Shown piece after piece: positions 10,152-20,677 of a stretch of 64,000 bases of DNA. This DNA is from Eublepharis macularius (Eukaryota > Chordata > Lepidosauria > Squamata > Eublepharidae). The notes under the pieces were generated by a model. It searched no databases and was not told where the DNA came from. It saw only the letters and a list, made by a program, of their open reading frames with translations. The translations under genes and the position numbers were made by a program. Where the stretch lies: the NCBI RefSeq assembly GCF_028583425.1, contig NC_072791.1:196950311-197014310 (forward strand), given 5' to 3'. Each line of letters begins with the position of its first letter. Within the stretch, counting starts at the first letter, position 1.

Positions 10152-11494
10152 AGGGCCATGGACACTGTGCCCCCCTGCTGATTCACGTAGTACATGGCAG
10201 TCGTGTTGTCCGTCTGCACCAAGACATGACGATTTCTCAGCAGTGCTGTAAGAGACACAAGTGCGAAACGAATGGCCCTTAGTTCAAGCACATTGATATG
10301 GAGGGTCTTTTCCCTGTCAGACCAGACATCTTGCACCGACACATCACCACAGTAAGCCCCCCATCCCAACAGAGAGGCATCAGTGGTAACCGTGATGTCA
10401 TGGTGTTGATACCCGAAAGGGGTCCCTCTAAACAAGTTGTCATCAGACAGCCACCAGTCCAAGGAGGAGAGGATGACCCTCGGGATAGAGAATTTGAGGG
10501 ACGGAGGGTGCAGTAGAGCATCATACCTCCGCACAAACCAGTTCTGGAGAGGGCGCATACGCAGCCTAGCGAAAGGCACCACAGAGGTGGCCGCTGCCAT
10601 ATGCCCTAGTAAGCACTGGATAGTGCGCACAGACTGGAACCGGTTCCTTTTAAACATGGACACTAGACCCCTTAGGGACCGAGCCCTCTCCAAGGGGAGC
10701 AGGGCCTTACCCTCCACAGAGTCCAAAAGCGCACCAATGTAGGACACCTTGCAGCTGGGCACCAGCTTGGATTTCTCCAAGTTCACCAGGAGCCCCAGGC
10801 GTTGGCAAGTGCTAAGTACCAAGCCAATGTCCTGCACCAGCCTAGACTCCGATTCGGCCACGATGAGCCAGTCATCGAGGTACGGAAAGATGGTACAGCC
10901 TTCTTCCCGTAGGAAGGAAACCACAGGGGCCACACATTTAGTGAACACTCGTGGGGCAGTGGACAGGCCAAAGGGGAGCACCTTATACCGGAAAACCCTA
11001 TGCCGGTAAACAAAACTCAGGTACTTCCTGTGCCCCTTCCGTATGCCCACGTGAAAGTATGCGTCTTTTAAGTCAAGAACCGCAAACCAATCCCCTTGCT
11101 TCAGTAAGGCGATCACCGCCGCCAACGTAACCATTTTGAACTTGGTCACCTTGAGGAAGGCATTAAGGCCCCTCAGATCTAAAATGGGACGTAAACCCCC
11201 ATCCTTCTTAGGGACCAGGAAGAACCTAGAGAAGAAACCCTTTACAGAGTCCTCATAGGGCAATTCTTCCACAGCACCCTTGGCCAAGAGCGACACGATC
11301 TCCGCATCCAGCTCGGCCATAGTGTTATTGACAGCTGTCAGGGGTGAACTGCATCTAGGCAGCTCAACGAACTCCAGCCCGTATCCCAGTTCAACAATAG
11401 TTAAGACCCATGAGTCAGATGTTATTGACTCCCACTCAGAGAGGAGTGGACTAAGTCTGTCCGAAAAGTTCGGGGATACGGCTGGCGCGACCCG
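9602..11494 (-). CDS. DIRS reverse transcriptase / RNase H / methyltransferase-like
   Basis: The frame is open from the codon after the gag stop (11495-11497) to 9602, about 630 codons. The first ATG is at 11320, but conserved-looking residues (ELGYGLEF) lie upstream of it, so the natural N-terminus is probably made by readthrough from gag. Motifs in order are FLVPKKDGG and LDLRGLN, WFAVLDLKDAYFH, LPFGLSTAP, and the catalytic YLDD (about 148 residues after the ATG). RNase H follows with TTDASLLGWGAY and LELRAI, and further on is a domain reading DVFATAATT, MFPPFPLIPRVL and LVAPFWPRQVWFP. That last domain is typical of DIRS polyproteins and has been compared with DAM-type methyltransferases. 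The C-terminus overlaps the recombinase frame by about 550 nt. No internal stop or frameshift is seen. Confidence 0.92.
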   Translation of the reverse strand, partial: RVAPAVSPNFSDRLSPLLSEWESITSDSWVLTIVELGYGLEFVELPRCSSPLTAVNNTMAELDAEIVSLLAKGAVEELPYEDSVKGFFSRFFLVPKKDGGLRPILDLRGLNAFLKVTKFKMVTLAAVIALLKQGDWFAVLDLKDAYFHVGIRKGHRKYLSFVYRHRVFRYKVLPFGLSTAPRVFTKCVAPVVSFLREEGCTIFPYLDDWLIVAESESRLVQDIGLVLSTCQRLGLLVNLEKSKLVPSCKVSYIGALLDSVEGKALLPLERARSLRGLVSMFKRNRFQSVRTIQCLLGHMAAATSVVPFARLRMRPLQNWFVRRYDALLHPPSLKFSIPRVILSSLDWWLSDDNLFRGTPFGYQHHDITVTTDASLLGWGAYCGDVSVQDVWSDREKTLHINVLELRAIRFALVSLTALLRNRHVLVQTDNTTAMYYVNQQGGTVSMALCREATLTWQWAIKNGVSLRAIHVAGSDNARADALSRAPLLDHEWELNGECVGPIFRMWGHPVIDVFATAATTKAHTFCSRAGSDPLSIGDAFQFTWTQGLHYMFPPFPLIPRVLCKIEEDGTDCILVAPFWPRQVWFPKLLRMSQRTYVSLPPRQDLLLSGSLVHHDPRKLHLTAWRIVPPR

Positions 11495-11497
11495 TCA
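11495..11497 (-). promoter_or_regulatory. In-frame UGA between gag and RT, possible readthrough site
   Basis: Minus-strand codons read CAG TAC TGA CGG GTC. The stop is in the same frame as both the gag and RT frames (177 nt, 59 codons, from the stop to the first RT ATG). UGA followed by CGG is a known leaky context in several RNA viruses. Alternatively it may be a CGA-to-TGA mutation in this copy. Sequence alone cannot tell. Confidence 0.6.
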
Positions 11498-13666
11498 GTA
11501 CTGCCTCCCGGCGCCCTGCTGGTCTTTCTGCTGGGCCGGTTGCTGTGCCTGACGAGGCTTGAAGGGCCGACGCCTCCTCTGCTGTTGTGCGGGAGGGTAA
11601 GGCCGCTGCTGGTAGGCAGGATACTGATGGTAGCCCGGCCGCTGCTGTTGGTATCTGCCCTGGTAGTGGTAAGGGCCAGACCTGGGAGCGTACCGTGACC
11701 TGGAGGAGGGCTTGTCCGCTGGAGCCAGACCCAAAGACCGCGCCGTCTGCCGGTCCTCCTTCTTTTTCTTCAGGGTCTCGTCGGTCGATTTGGAAAACAG
11801 CGAGTCCCCCTCAAATGGCATGCTCTCCACCCTGGAACGTACCTCTTGGGACAGGGCCGTAGACCGCAACCAGGAGTGGCGCCTGAGGACCACCGCCGAC
11901 GCCATACCTCTAGCAGCAGTGTCAGCAGCGTGGCTCCCAGCGTTCATCTGCTGCTTAGACAGCCTCACAGCCTCTGTCTGCAGCAGGGACACCACAGCTT
12001 TCTGCTCAGGAGGGAGGTCTCGTGTATAGGATGCCAACTTCTCCCAGAGGTACAGCTGGTACCCTGCCATGATGGTCTGATAGTTGGCAATCCTCAGACC
12101 CAGGGAAGAAACAATGTACTGGCGCCTGCCCATGGCATCCAGCTTCTTGCCCTCCTTATCGGCAGGCACCGAGGAGTGACCCGATCGCCTGGGGTTGAAC
12201 TCTTCTGTGACCAAGGAGGAAGGTGGAGGGTGTTTCACCAGTGCCGGCCAGGTACCCTGCTTGATTTTGTAGAGCTGCTCAATCCTCTTGGATGTTGGAG
12301 GCTGATCACAGGGCACCTGCCATACCTTCTCCACGATTTCCTCAATACCCTCGAGCATGGGGAAGCCAACGTACGCCGGGTTGTCCCCGTAAATGCGTTT
12401 GAGGAGCTTGTCCTTGGTCTGGGGGACTGCCGAAGAGATGTCCATCTCGAGAGCCTTGGCCATCCTTGCCATCTGGTCGGCGTAGATGCGGAGGTCCTCG
12501 AATGGCGAGTCCGCAGATGGCACTAGCTCCTCAGCCGGCGATGGTTCGGACCAGGACTCCGACTGGTAGTCGCCAAAGCTCTCCCCATCCTCCTCATCGG
12601 AACCGAGCTGGGATTCCGGAACCTGGAGCGGAGGGGGAGCCCACGCCGACCTCGATGTCGAAGGCCTCGGTTCCGACACGGAGAAGCCCGCAGGTGCCCC
12701 CTCCCATTGGCAACGGTATGGCGAGGGGAGGTAGGAAGCCTGCCGATGCCGGGACGCAGTTGACCGGACTGATCGGACACTGTCCCCGGAACCATGCCGC
12801 TCACGACCGGCCGGAGGTGGAGACGGACGGGCAGGCGACGGACGGCTCCGACGAGGAGACGGGCTCGGTTCCAGCCTCGGCGACCGAAGGGGAAGCGATG
12901 GTCGGCTCCGACGGTGCGGGCTCGGCTCCGGCCCCGACGAGAATTCTGCGGGCACCGTCTCGAAGGCCATCGGATCCGGCACCGGAACGGAGATGTCTTC
13001 TGGCTCCGGGGAGCCCAGATGAGGGGAAGGTGTGTGAGGAAGCACGATGACCTCCTCCTGAGGAGCGGGACGCGGCGACCGATGGTGCTTGGTCTTTTTC
13101 TTCTTCTTCGGTGGTTCCAAAGAAGACCTCGGAACCGACGCGCTCCTCGCCTTCGAAGGGGACCTCGGCTTCGACCTCTTAGGCTTCATCGGAACCGATC
13201 TGGACGTCGGTTCCGACCGGGGACTCGGTACCAGGACCCTCGGTTCCGACGTAGGTCTCGGATCCGACCTGGTAGATGACGCGCTACGGGGCGGCCGCAC
13301 CGGTCCCTGCGCTGGAGAGGTCGCTCTCGACGCCGAGGTACTCGGGGGACGCGGTTTCGACCCCAACCTCGCGGAGGCCACTGAGCCAGCTCTGGAATGC
13401 CGTTCGGCAGAGGGGCTTGGGCCGGCCTTGGAGGAGGGCAACGGAGCGCCTCCGGACATGACCTTCTGCCACAGGGAGGAGTTCAGTCGGGCCTTGCGCT
13501 CCTGCCGGGCCTTGCTGGTGAAACCCTGGCAAATTTTACAGGCCGTCACATTATGGGTCTCCCCCAAACAGAACAGGCACAGTTCATGGCCATCAGTCTT
13601 GGCCATTTTCGTGTGGCATTGGAGGCAATGCTTGAAGAGAGCCTCTGAGGCCATCTTCAGGGGCAC
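11495..13666 (-). CDS. DIRS gag-like protein, 723 aa
   Basis: First open frame after the 5' terminal repeat. The N-terminus has a Cys/His cluster (HCLQCHTKM, CLFCLGETHN, CKICQGF; residues about 14-48) that could bind zinc. Residues about 70-330 are very rich in Ser, Arg and Pro with Lys runs, as expected for a nucleic-acid-binding or nuclear protein. A more ordered part follows (about 380-600, including DQMARMAKALEMDI and KLASYTRDLPPEQ). A Gln/Arg/Tyr-rich tail closes the frame. The product probably packages element RNA. It ends at UGA, with the RT frame continuing in phase. Function is inferred from position and from DIRS family gags. Confidence 0.85.
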   Translation of the reverse strand: MPLKMASEALFKHCLQCHTKMAKTDGHELCLFCLGETHNVTACKICQGFTSKARQERKARLNSSLWQKVMSGGAPLPSSKAGPSPSAERHSRAGSVASARLGSKPRPPSTSASRATSPAQGPVRPPRSASSTRSDPRPTSEPRVLVPSPRSEPTSRSVPMKPKRSKPRSPSKARSASVPRSSLEPPKKKKKTKHHRSPRPAPQEEVIVLPHTPSPHLGSPEPEDISVPVPDPMAFETVPAEFSSGPEPSPHRRSRPSLPLRSPRLEPSPSPRRSRPSPARPSPPPAGRERHGSGDSVRSVRSTASRHRQASYLPSPYRCQWEGAPAGFSVSEPRPSTSRSAWAPPPLQVPESQLGSDEEDGESFGDYQSESWSEPSPAEELVPSADSPFEDLRIYADQMARMAKALEMDISSAVPQTKDKLLKRIYGDNPAYVGFPMLEGIEEIVEKVWQVPCDQPPTSKRIEQLYKIKQGTWPALVKHPPPSSLVTEEFNPRRSGHSSVPADKEGKKLDAMGRRQYIVSSLGLRIANYQTIMAGYQLYLWEKLASYTRDLPPEQKAVVSLLQTEAVRLSKQQMNAGSHAADTAARGMASAVVLRRHSWLRSTALSQEVRSRVESMPFEGDSLFSKSTDETLKKKKEDRQTARSLGLAPADKPSSRSRYAPRSGPYHYQGRYQQQRPGYHQYPAYQQRPYPPAQQQRRRRPFKPRQAQQPAQQKDQQGAGRQY

Positions 13667-13839
13667 GCGAAAGGAAGGTCAAAAACAGTCCGAGTCAAAT
13701 TACCGAGTCCACAACAAAGTCCAAAACGAGATCCGAAGAATAGTCGAGGTCACGAAGTCCGAAGTCAAAAGCCAAGCAATCAGTCAGAATAAAACACGAA
13801 GCACAAAAAAGCACAGAGCAACGAAGCTCACGTTCTCTC

Positions 13840-14029
13840 CAAGCGGCGGCAAGAAGAGAACTGAGGGAAGGGGCCGTTGGTCGCTGTAGGATCACGTGAC
13901 CGTTTGGGCGGGAAGACGGTCGCTGAGGCGCGCGACAAACGGCCCCTTCGGAGCCATGGAAGCTCTAGAAAATTCTCCGGCGGCTGGCCTGCGCCTGCGC
14001 AGTCCCCATGTGTGGAGGCACAGAAGAAC
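13840..14029 (-). repeat. DIRS inverted terminal repeat, right copy
   Basis: Partner of 7975-8163. On the minus strand this is the 5' terminus of the element. It directly precedes the gag-like frame (start at 13666), so the promoter is expected here; GC-box-like and CACGTGA E-box-like motifs are visible. No TATA box recognised. Confidence 0.9.
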
Positions 14030-14038
14030 GAAGATGAA

Positions 14039-16045
14039 CTACCTTTTCTGGGGAGATGGAGTATTCGCTCAGTATTAACTCGAATTAACAAGCCTCAGGT
14101 AAGAATCTGTTGCCACTTCTAAAAATGAAACCTTTCGAAACTTGTGAATTTTAAACTATTCCCTCTCACGGACTTATTCTACAACTCTAGCTGAAACGTG
14201 AAAACATTAGAACAAAGCCACAATTGCATTTGCAGTTTGAAAATACCTGTTAAGCATTACAAAGCATGTAAGATTCCTTCTATTCAAGAGACTGCATTAG
14301 CAGTGATTTTAACCTTTAATCCACTACTGTTCACCAGTATATAAACGTTATCACTGAATGTCCCCTAACTGGAAAATTAGGACATGAAACCAGCACTCAC
14401 AGTCCAGACAAGGCAACCCCATTTATATAGGCATATTTGTGACGCTTGCATACAAAACAGAGATCCCAGGCTTGAGGTCAATGAGAACCTTTTACCTGGA
14501 AGTAAAAATCTCAGATTTTACCTTCAGGGCAGGTTTTCTGCTGGCTGTCATAAGCCACTGAAAGTCGGGAAAAAGGACTGCCTGGAATTCTAATCCCCCT
14601 TCCTCCCCAGTTCTGAATGCTACACAAAATTTGTAGAGTTCTCCTTGGGTGAGCCAGATGACCCCTGTTGGAATCACTTCTTTAGAGGTTTAGAGGTTTT
14701 CTATCCACTACAGTTGTCAGTGGCAGATGGACTGATGGGATCATTCTTACAACATGGCGAATGAACCTGAATCGCTCCCTTTCATTTCTGCCACACTGTC
14801 ATCGTACAGCCAGTGCATTCTTCACTTTTTCCAATTCTCATTCCTTATTAGAACATGGTCAATTTTGCTTAATACTTACTGCTCAAAAAGAGTCCAACTT
14901 GGTTGTCCACATGGGGCAAAACTAGGCATCTCTTTCCCTTGGTCTTTACTTCTGCTCTACAGGCCCTTGACTTCTTTCCTCTGCCACCACCAGTCATATT
15001 CACAACATGCCCTACCTCCAATTATTCTTCCATCCAAATGGCAACAAGACTCTTAACGACAAGGAACATACACATGTAAACACAGACTATAAGAGAGAGA
15101 GGCCTTTCATAATGAGCCAAGTTTATTTCTGTCCATCCTCCAAATCTTAGAGAACATGAGCCTACTTCCTTCACCGTCCCTCACTTGCATATCCAGACAG
15201 AAGTGGGACTGATGGTTGCTCACCACCATAAGCAGACTAGATTCACGGTCGTGCTTTCTTAAGGGAAGCCTTTTGAAGGCATTCAAATAGATCTGAAATG
15301 GAGGGTGGGGACTAGGGAAATGGCTTTTTGATGTCAAAAGTACGGACTGACTCTGTATGTGTAGTTTTACAAAGGAAAGGCATTGCCTCAAGGTGGAAGA
15401 TGAGGTCTCTTGGACAAAATCCATTACCCTCTTCTCCTCTGCAGATTTTTGGTAGCATCTATTCCATCATGCCAGCAAAGTAGTTCAGAAGGAAAAAGAC
15501 AAACAGGTGCACTCCCGGATATGTGGGACATCAGCATTCGAGGTTTAAAATAAAATGCAGCTTAGTATTCTTGAAGATTTTCTTGCCTATAAGAATTCTA
15601 CCCAATACAGAGTGCCTCTAATTGCTCTTAGAAAACCCAAGATAAGAGATTAATGCTAGAATACTAGGTATGACTCAGGAGATTTGAAAGTATGGTCAGT
15701 CACTGGTGCAAGTTTATGGTAAATAGCTGGATGTCTAGTTTGACTGATGGAACATTTAGTTTGACAGGTATATATAGAAAATCCTTCTTTGGATTGTGTC
15801 TCTATCAGTTAATACATCGGAACATCTCTGTAATTCTTGCTTTTCCTAATGGAAAGAAAACTCCCAAGATTAAATACTGATTAAAGATGAGGAGAGCTGA
15901 ATACTGATGTCTCTTCTGCCTCACCTTGTTGCACCCTTTTGACTGATACACTTTTTATCCCCAGCCTGAAGCAAGGCCAAAGAGAGAAAAACTTCAACAG
16001 AACACAGTGAAGTGGCAACATTCAGTTCTCTTCATCCACATGTAC
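14039..16045. other. STK39 intron 1, no feature recognised
   Basis: AT-rich unique-looking sequence right of DIRS. Frames up to 105 codons show no domain. The DIRS right boundary GAA is followed by CTACC. Confidence 0.45.
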
Positions 16046-16229
16046 TGACAGAATCCACACGTCCTAGCATAGTGCTAAACTGTCGGAATGATAGTGTCTT
16101 CCTGGCGCGACTTCTGACATCATCGCACCACGATTCCGCTCTTGTGGCGCGATGACATCAGAAGTCACGCCAGGAAGACGCTATCATTCCGACAGTTTAG
16201 CACTATACCGGGACGTGTGGATTCAGCCA
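16046..16229. mobile_element. Palindromic MITE with Harbinger-like ends
   Basis: Long inverted arms (about 16050-16113 and 16165-16226) share TAGTGCTAAACTGTCGGAAT and TCTTCCTGGCG. The right terminus reversed reads GGCTGAATCCACACGTCC, which resembles the TIR of the autonomous Harbinger at 47757 (GGCCGATTCCACACTACC). The left tip is degenerate and no clean 3-bp duplication is visible. Confidence 0.6.
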
Positions 16230-16717
16230 AAGTTATTTATTCATGTCATTTTTAGTCTGTCTTTCTCTAGAAAGGATTCAAGGTGGGTCAAAGTCACTCC
16301 CATTAACCTCTGTATAGATGATTTCAAAAGACATACGAAGAGCAAAAATGGCCGCTGCCCCTCCAGTCACATCACATTTAGTTCCCCTCCCAGCAACCCC
16401 AAGTCACAGGCAAACAAATTTATGCCTTTTTAACACCACAATAATTAATCCTGAATAGTTTCCAGCTCTGGCTCACAATGGCACACAAAAGGAAGAGGAG
16501 GAGGGAGAGGTGGGGAAACAGCCCATCCAAAAAAGAGAAAGAAACAAAGGCAAAAGTAATTCTTTTTCTTACTATATTAACTAAAGAAGTGGGGATTCTA
16601 ACATGACTTAACAACTGAAAACGCACTACAGAGCAAGTCAATACTTCAGGAAAACTATAGACCAGCATGTTTGAATATACATTTGCCACAGAAGCCAAGG
16701 GAAGGAAAGGAAGAGAG
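16230..16717. other. Degenerate LINE-tail-like stretch and unique sequence
   Basis: TTATTTATTCATGTCATTTT followed by AGGTGGGTCAAAG resembles an antisense L2/CR1 tail (about 16232-16300). The rest is unremarkable. Confidence 0.3.
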
Positions 16718-17047
16718 CAGGGCCTTTTTTCTGGGAAAAGAGGTGGTGGAACTCAGTGGTGGAACTCAAGAATGCACAATAACGTCACTTTGCGTCAGCT
16801 GGAACAAGGGGGTAGTTTTTTAATGTCGAAATTGCCCTCGGCGAAAATGGTCACATGGCCAGTGGCCCCGCCCCCTGATGTCCAGACAGAGGGGAGTTTA
16901 GATTGCCCTCCACACCCTCGGCGGCGCGGAGGGCAATCTAAACTCCTCTCTGTCTGGACATCAGGGGGCGGGGCCACCGGCCATGTGACCATTTTTAAGA
17001 GGTGCTGGAACTCCATTCCACCGCATTCCCGCTGAAAAAAAGCCCTG
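16718..17047. mobile_element. hAT MITE family A, 330 bp
   Basis: Perfect 8-bp duplication GAAGAGAG (16710-16717 and 17048-17055). The left end reads CAGGGCC(T)6CTGGGAAAAG and the right end CTGAAAAAAAGCCCTG. The middle is a large hairpin (CCAGACAGAGGGGAGTTTAG and its complement). Sister copies are at 19008 and 20678. No coding capacity. A 122-codon frame spans the hairpin and is an artefact. Confidence 0.92.
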
Positions 17048-17154
17048 GAAGAGAGGCAAGAAATATCCCCTTCAGCATGAATTAACCCTTAACAAGCATT
17101 TGTTGTTCACACAGCTATACATAACGACACAAAAATCAAGTGTCATCTTACAGA

Positions 17155-17325
17155 CTGATGAACAAAATTTGTTCCAGCAGAGGTTTTTGCGAGCTCCAGC
17201 TCACTTCACCACCAGATGAAGCGAGCTCTGGTTCAACGAAAGCTTATGATGGAACATATTTTGTTCGTCTCTAAAGTACAACTAGGCTACTTGTTTTATT
17301 TTACCGCCACAGACAAACATGGCGA
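17155..17325. mobile_element. Penelope-like terminal repeat, inverted pair (degenerate)
   Basis: The plus arm reads CAGATGAAGCGAGCTCTGG, then CGAAAGCTTATGATGGAACA and a distal GACAAACATGGC. The left arm is a shorter inverted copy (GCGAGCTCCAGCTCACTTC). The hammerhead boxes are recognisable but mutated (CAGATGA for CUGAUGA). Confidence 0.5.
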
Positions 17326-19007
17326 CCTATCTAAAAAAACCTATAATGGTTTATCTGAAGCACTGATGGCCTCAGGTTGATGATTTTGATCAGCACCCAT
17401 TGACTTTGCATTACAGACAGATAAAGCCACGTAGTAACACATAAGATATGCTCCAAAAGTAATCTGATGAGGATTCAAGCTACCAAAGAAAAGGTCTTCA
17501 CTCTAATTTCAAAAAATCCATTATCTGTCTTCCATATTCTGACAGCCAGGGTAGTTACAGAAATGTCTGCCACGTGGTCTATTTTCCTCCAGGAGAGTCA
17601 ACATCAAGCATCCCTTGAGTGGCCCAAAAGTACTATCTGGTTCAGCCACTATACACTATACTATACAAATGCTATGCAGAGAATCATTCACAGGCCCGGT
17701 TTTTATAGACATTGAGATTGGAAATGTTATGAAAGGATAAATGTGCCCTCACAATAACAATTAAATCTTAAAATTATATCCCAGAAAGGGGATATATAAG
17801 TATATGGTTATCTATAAACTAACTGAAGGAAACTGCAGCCAAGCTTCAATTTGCCTTTTGGCCAAGATGTCATACAATGTGATTGATCATTATTATTTTT
17901 TTCCCCTTGGTGACTACCATCTCCATTATCCAGACTTTTGACCTGACTGGTGACTGGGCAAGAGCAAGCTTGGAAGGAAACTGCACCACCTAAATTCCAA
18001 TTGGGTTAAAAAAGAAATCCCGACGCTGCAGGAAAATCATGAAATTGTTAGCCTGAACTGGAGTGTTATTGCCAAGACTGGAACCCCGACTTGTGTCAAG
18101 AGACCCTGAAAGGCTCTGTCAGACGGTGTCAAGAAGCTCAGTTTTAGATCCATTCCCAGGACGGGAATGTCAAGGCTCTTTCTAATAGGATTAGTTAGCA
18201 GAATAATATTTTCTTTCGACTATACTGCCTAACTGATTTGTGTATCGATTGTCATGAAGATCTAGTTCTTGAACAGGATAGCTTTCCTTCTTGCCAAGAC
18301 TCAGCGCATATTAAAGAAGTTGCTTGATAATCATTTCAAGGAGACGAGGGAAGACACTGAGATACAGGCATTTAGAACTAGGTACATAAGCAGCTGGAAC
18401 ACAGAGTGCAAAATAAATACTGTACCTCTTAAATGATATGCCAAAAGACTATGAAATCTGAGTAAGCACCAAATATATATTTATAAAGCTCACGAATACT
18501 GGCATTTTCAGAAGATTAAAAAAAATCATGCCTTACTCTTATTTGCAGTGATGTCTGTTCATTAAATGCAACAAGGACGAGTTTTTATTGGGAAAACATT
18601 CCTGAAATAATGTTTCCTTTATAAAAACTCATACTAATGTCATTCTCTCTCCATTCCCCTGACAGAGGCTGTGGAAAAATACTAGCCCCTCCTTTAGTTA
18701 ATTAGCCTTCCAGGCTAACTGCCAATAGAAACCTCCTGCCTTTTTTTTCACTGGCATGGCTTAAAGTGTATAAAATGCACTATTAAGGTGGCAAGGGACA
18801 ACATTCTAGAAACTAAAAGTTTTTATCCTTTTCCATTCATCTGTTCATCATGAGAAAAAAAAACCCTCTCTCATTCAATTCATGAGAATGTTCCAATTCC
18901 CAGTGAAGAATTTGTTGTAATCTTCAACCACCAAGTTATTTCATACAAGGCAGTCCATGGAAGAGGATTTTTTGAGAGAAATCTGAATGAACACAATTAA
19001 ATAGAAC
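17326..19007. other. STK39 intron 1, no feature recognised
   Basis: AT-rich sequence without recognisable genes or repeats. Confidence 0.4.
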
Positions 19008-19254
19008 CAGGGCTTTTTTTCCAGGAAAAGAGGTGGTGGGACTCAGTGGGTTGCCCTCAGACAAAATGGTCACATGGCTAGTGGCCCTGCTCCTGATCTC
19101 CAGACAGAGGGGAGTTTAGATTGCCCTCCCTGCTGCTCAGCAATCTAAACTCCCCTCTGTCTGCAGATCAGGGGGCGGGGCCACCAGCCGTGTGACCATT
19201 TTTAAGAGGTTCCGGAACTCCGTTCCCCCGCGTTCCCCCTGAAAAAAAGCCCTG
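19008..19254. mobile_element. hAT MITE family A, 247 bp
   Basis: Perfect 8-bp duplication AATAGAAC (19000-19007 and 19255-19262), with the same CAGGGCTTTTTTTC and GAAAAAAAGCCCTG ends as 16718. It is shorter because part of the left arm is missing. Confidence 0.92.
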
Positions 19255-19262
19255 AATAGAAC

Positions 19263-20669
19263 TACCCGAGGAAAAAAAAAACATTTAACATAAAGAGCTA
19301 GACACCTTCCACACTAAAATACAGGGAATGGAGAATATGTTCATAGACATCAGCACAGCTTAGCATGGCTTATAATCATCAAGAGGCCCCATGGAACAGA
19401 AAGTGAAGTAATACAGCCCGATCATACTCTCTCCAGGAGGTGTTGCGGCCAGTTCCCTTTTTCTGAGCAACCACAGGCAGAAGAGCAGTTTACTAGAGCA
19501 GAACGGACTGTAAGGCTCCCAGGCAGACTTGATACCCAGCAGCCACCTCACTTCTTAAAACCCACTTCCCTACTTCTTTGTGACCCACATTTTCCTGTGT
19601 GTGTTGGCATCACACCACGTGACTCCTCACACAGCCCTTATTGCTTCCAAGTGACCAAGTCAAAAAATTCCAAGGGCATAAGCACCTGTCAAAGTAATGT
19701 GACACAATCTTCCTTTGTTCTGTAACTCAGTACTTCGTTCTCAGTACTGTAAATTGGGTATAGCAGATGATAGGATTAAAGAGAAGTCTAAAAAAAGGAA
19801 GCCAAATTTCTTTTTAAAAATAAGAGAACTGATCATGAAATCAATAGACTTTGTCTGGAGTAACTTTACACAGGGTTGCACGGTTAGTGTTATATGAACA
19901 GAAACTGCCGCTTTATAAACCACTGATACCTAGATTCACACATCACGTTTGCCATAGAAAATTATTTCCAATGACTAGCTTGGAGGTCTGAATCCAACAG
20001 CAATTTCCCCTCAGGGAAAGAATTTCCATCGGTGGAGTGTGTCTTTCCTATCTTCCCCCACTATACGTGCAGCCCAAAATGCTGGTCCTGAGGAACATGA
20101 GGGGGGAGTTGGAGGTGTCTGCGTCAGGGGAGAGGAGGATTATAAGCAAACATCAGCCCCCTCTCCCCCTTCCAGGAATGATGTCATCGTGCAGGCCCCG
20201 GAAGTGCTCCCAGGCTTCACACCAGGTCAATCTGGGCCCCCAAATGGGCCGAATGGGCCCGGAGCAATTCCCCCTCCTATGACAGATCTTTGGTAGGGGG
20301 AGGGGTGGAGGCAGAAAAACCATACTCCATGGATGGAAATTGCCCCATCGGTAGAGATTTTCTGCAGGAACCAAACCAATGTCACCTAGAAATCATTTAG
20401 CCGGATTCTTATGCGCGCATGGCACTTGCTCAGATTTTCACAAAGCAACTACAAATTTGAAGTTCTCTTACAACCTCAATTCCTGCATCTCATCATATAT
20501 CTCTTAACCCATAACTAAAAAAGTTGATAATCTAAGATAACAATATTATTTCAATCTGTTCATGGTAATTAATGAACTGACTGTTTTCCTAGGTTACAAA
20601 ACTGTTTATGGGTTTACTTATGTATTGTTATATTTGAAATAAAAGTTAATTAATAAAATTTGCTGTATA
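19263..20669. other. STK39 intron 1; GC-rich patch at about 20020-20345
   Basis: The patch has a weak inverted match between ATTTCCATCGGTGG and its mirror near 20330, so it may be an old MITE. No duplication was found. The rest is unremarkable. Confidence 0.35.
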
Positions 20670-20677
20670 CCTCATAG

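Larger units (their letters stand above)
7936..14038 (-). mobile_element. DIRS retrotransposon, apparently full length, 6.1 kb
   Basis: A tyrosine-recombinase retrotransposon read on the minus strand, the same orientation as STK39, whose first intron contains it. It has inverted terminal repeats (7975-8163 and 13840-14029), outer extensions of different sequence (7936-7974 and 14030-14038), and an internal complementary region (8263-8353) matching both outer ends. The three reading frames in order are gag-like (11495-13666), RT/RNase H/methyltransferase-like (to 9602) and tyrosine recombinase (to 8586). No frame is broken except for one UGA between gag and RT. There is no conventional target duplication: the trinucleotide GAA occurs at both boundaries and at the junction inside the complementary region, as expected when a circular intermediate is integrated by a tyrosine recombinase. 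These are hallmarks of the DIRS order. Confidence 0.93.

Noticed and set aside
12466..13889. Long plus-strand frames opposite the DIRS gag
   Set aside because: They mirror the Arg/Ser/Pro-rich gag coding strand and have no domain; the minus-strand frame is the real one.
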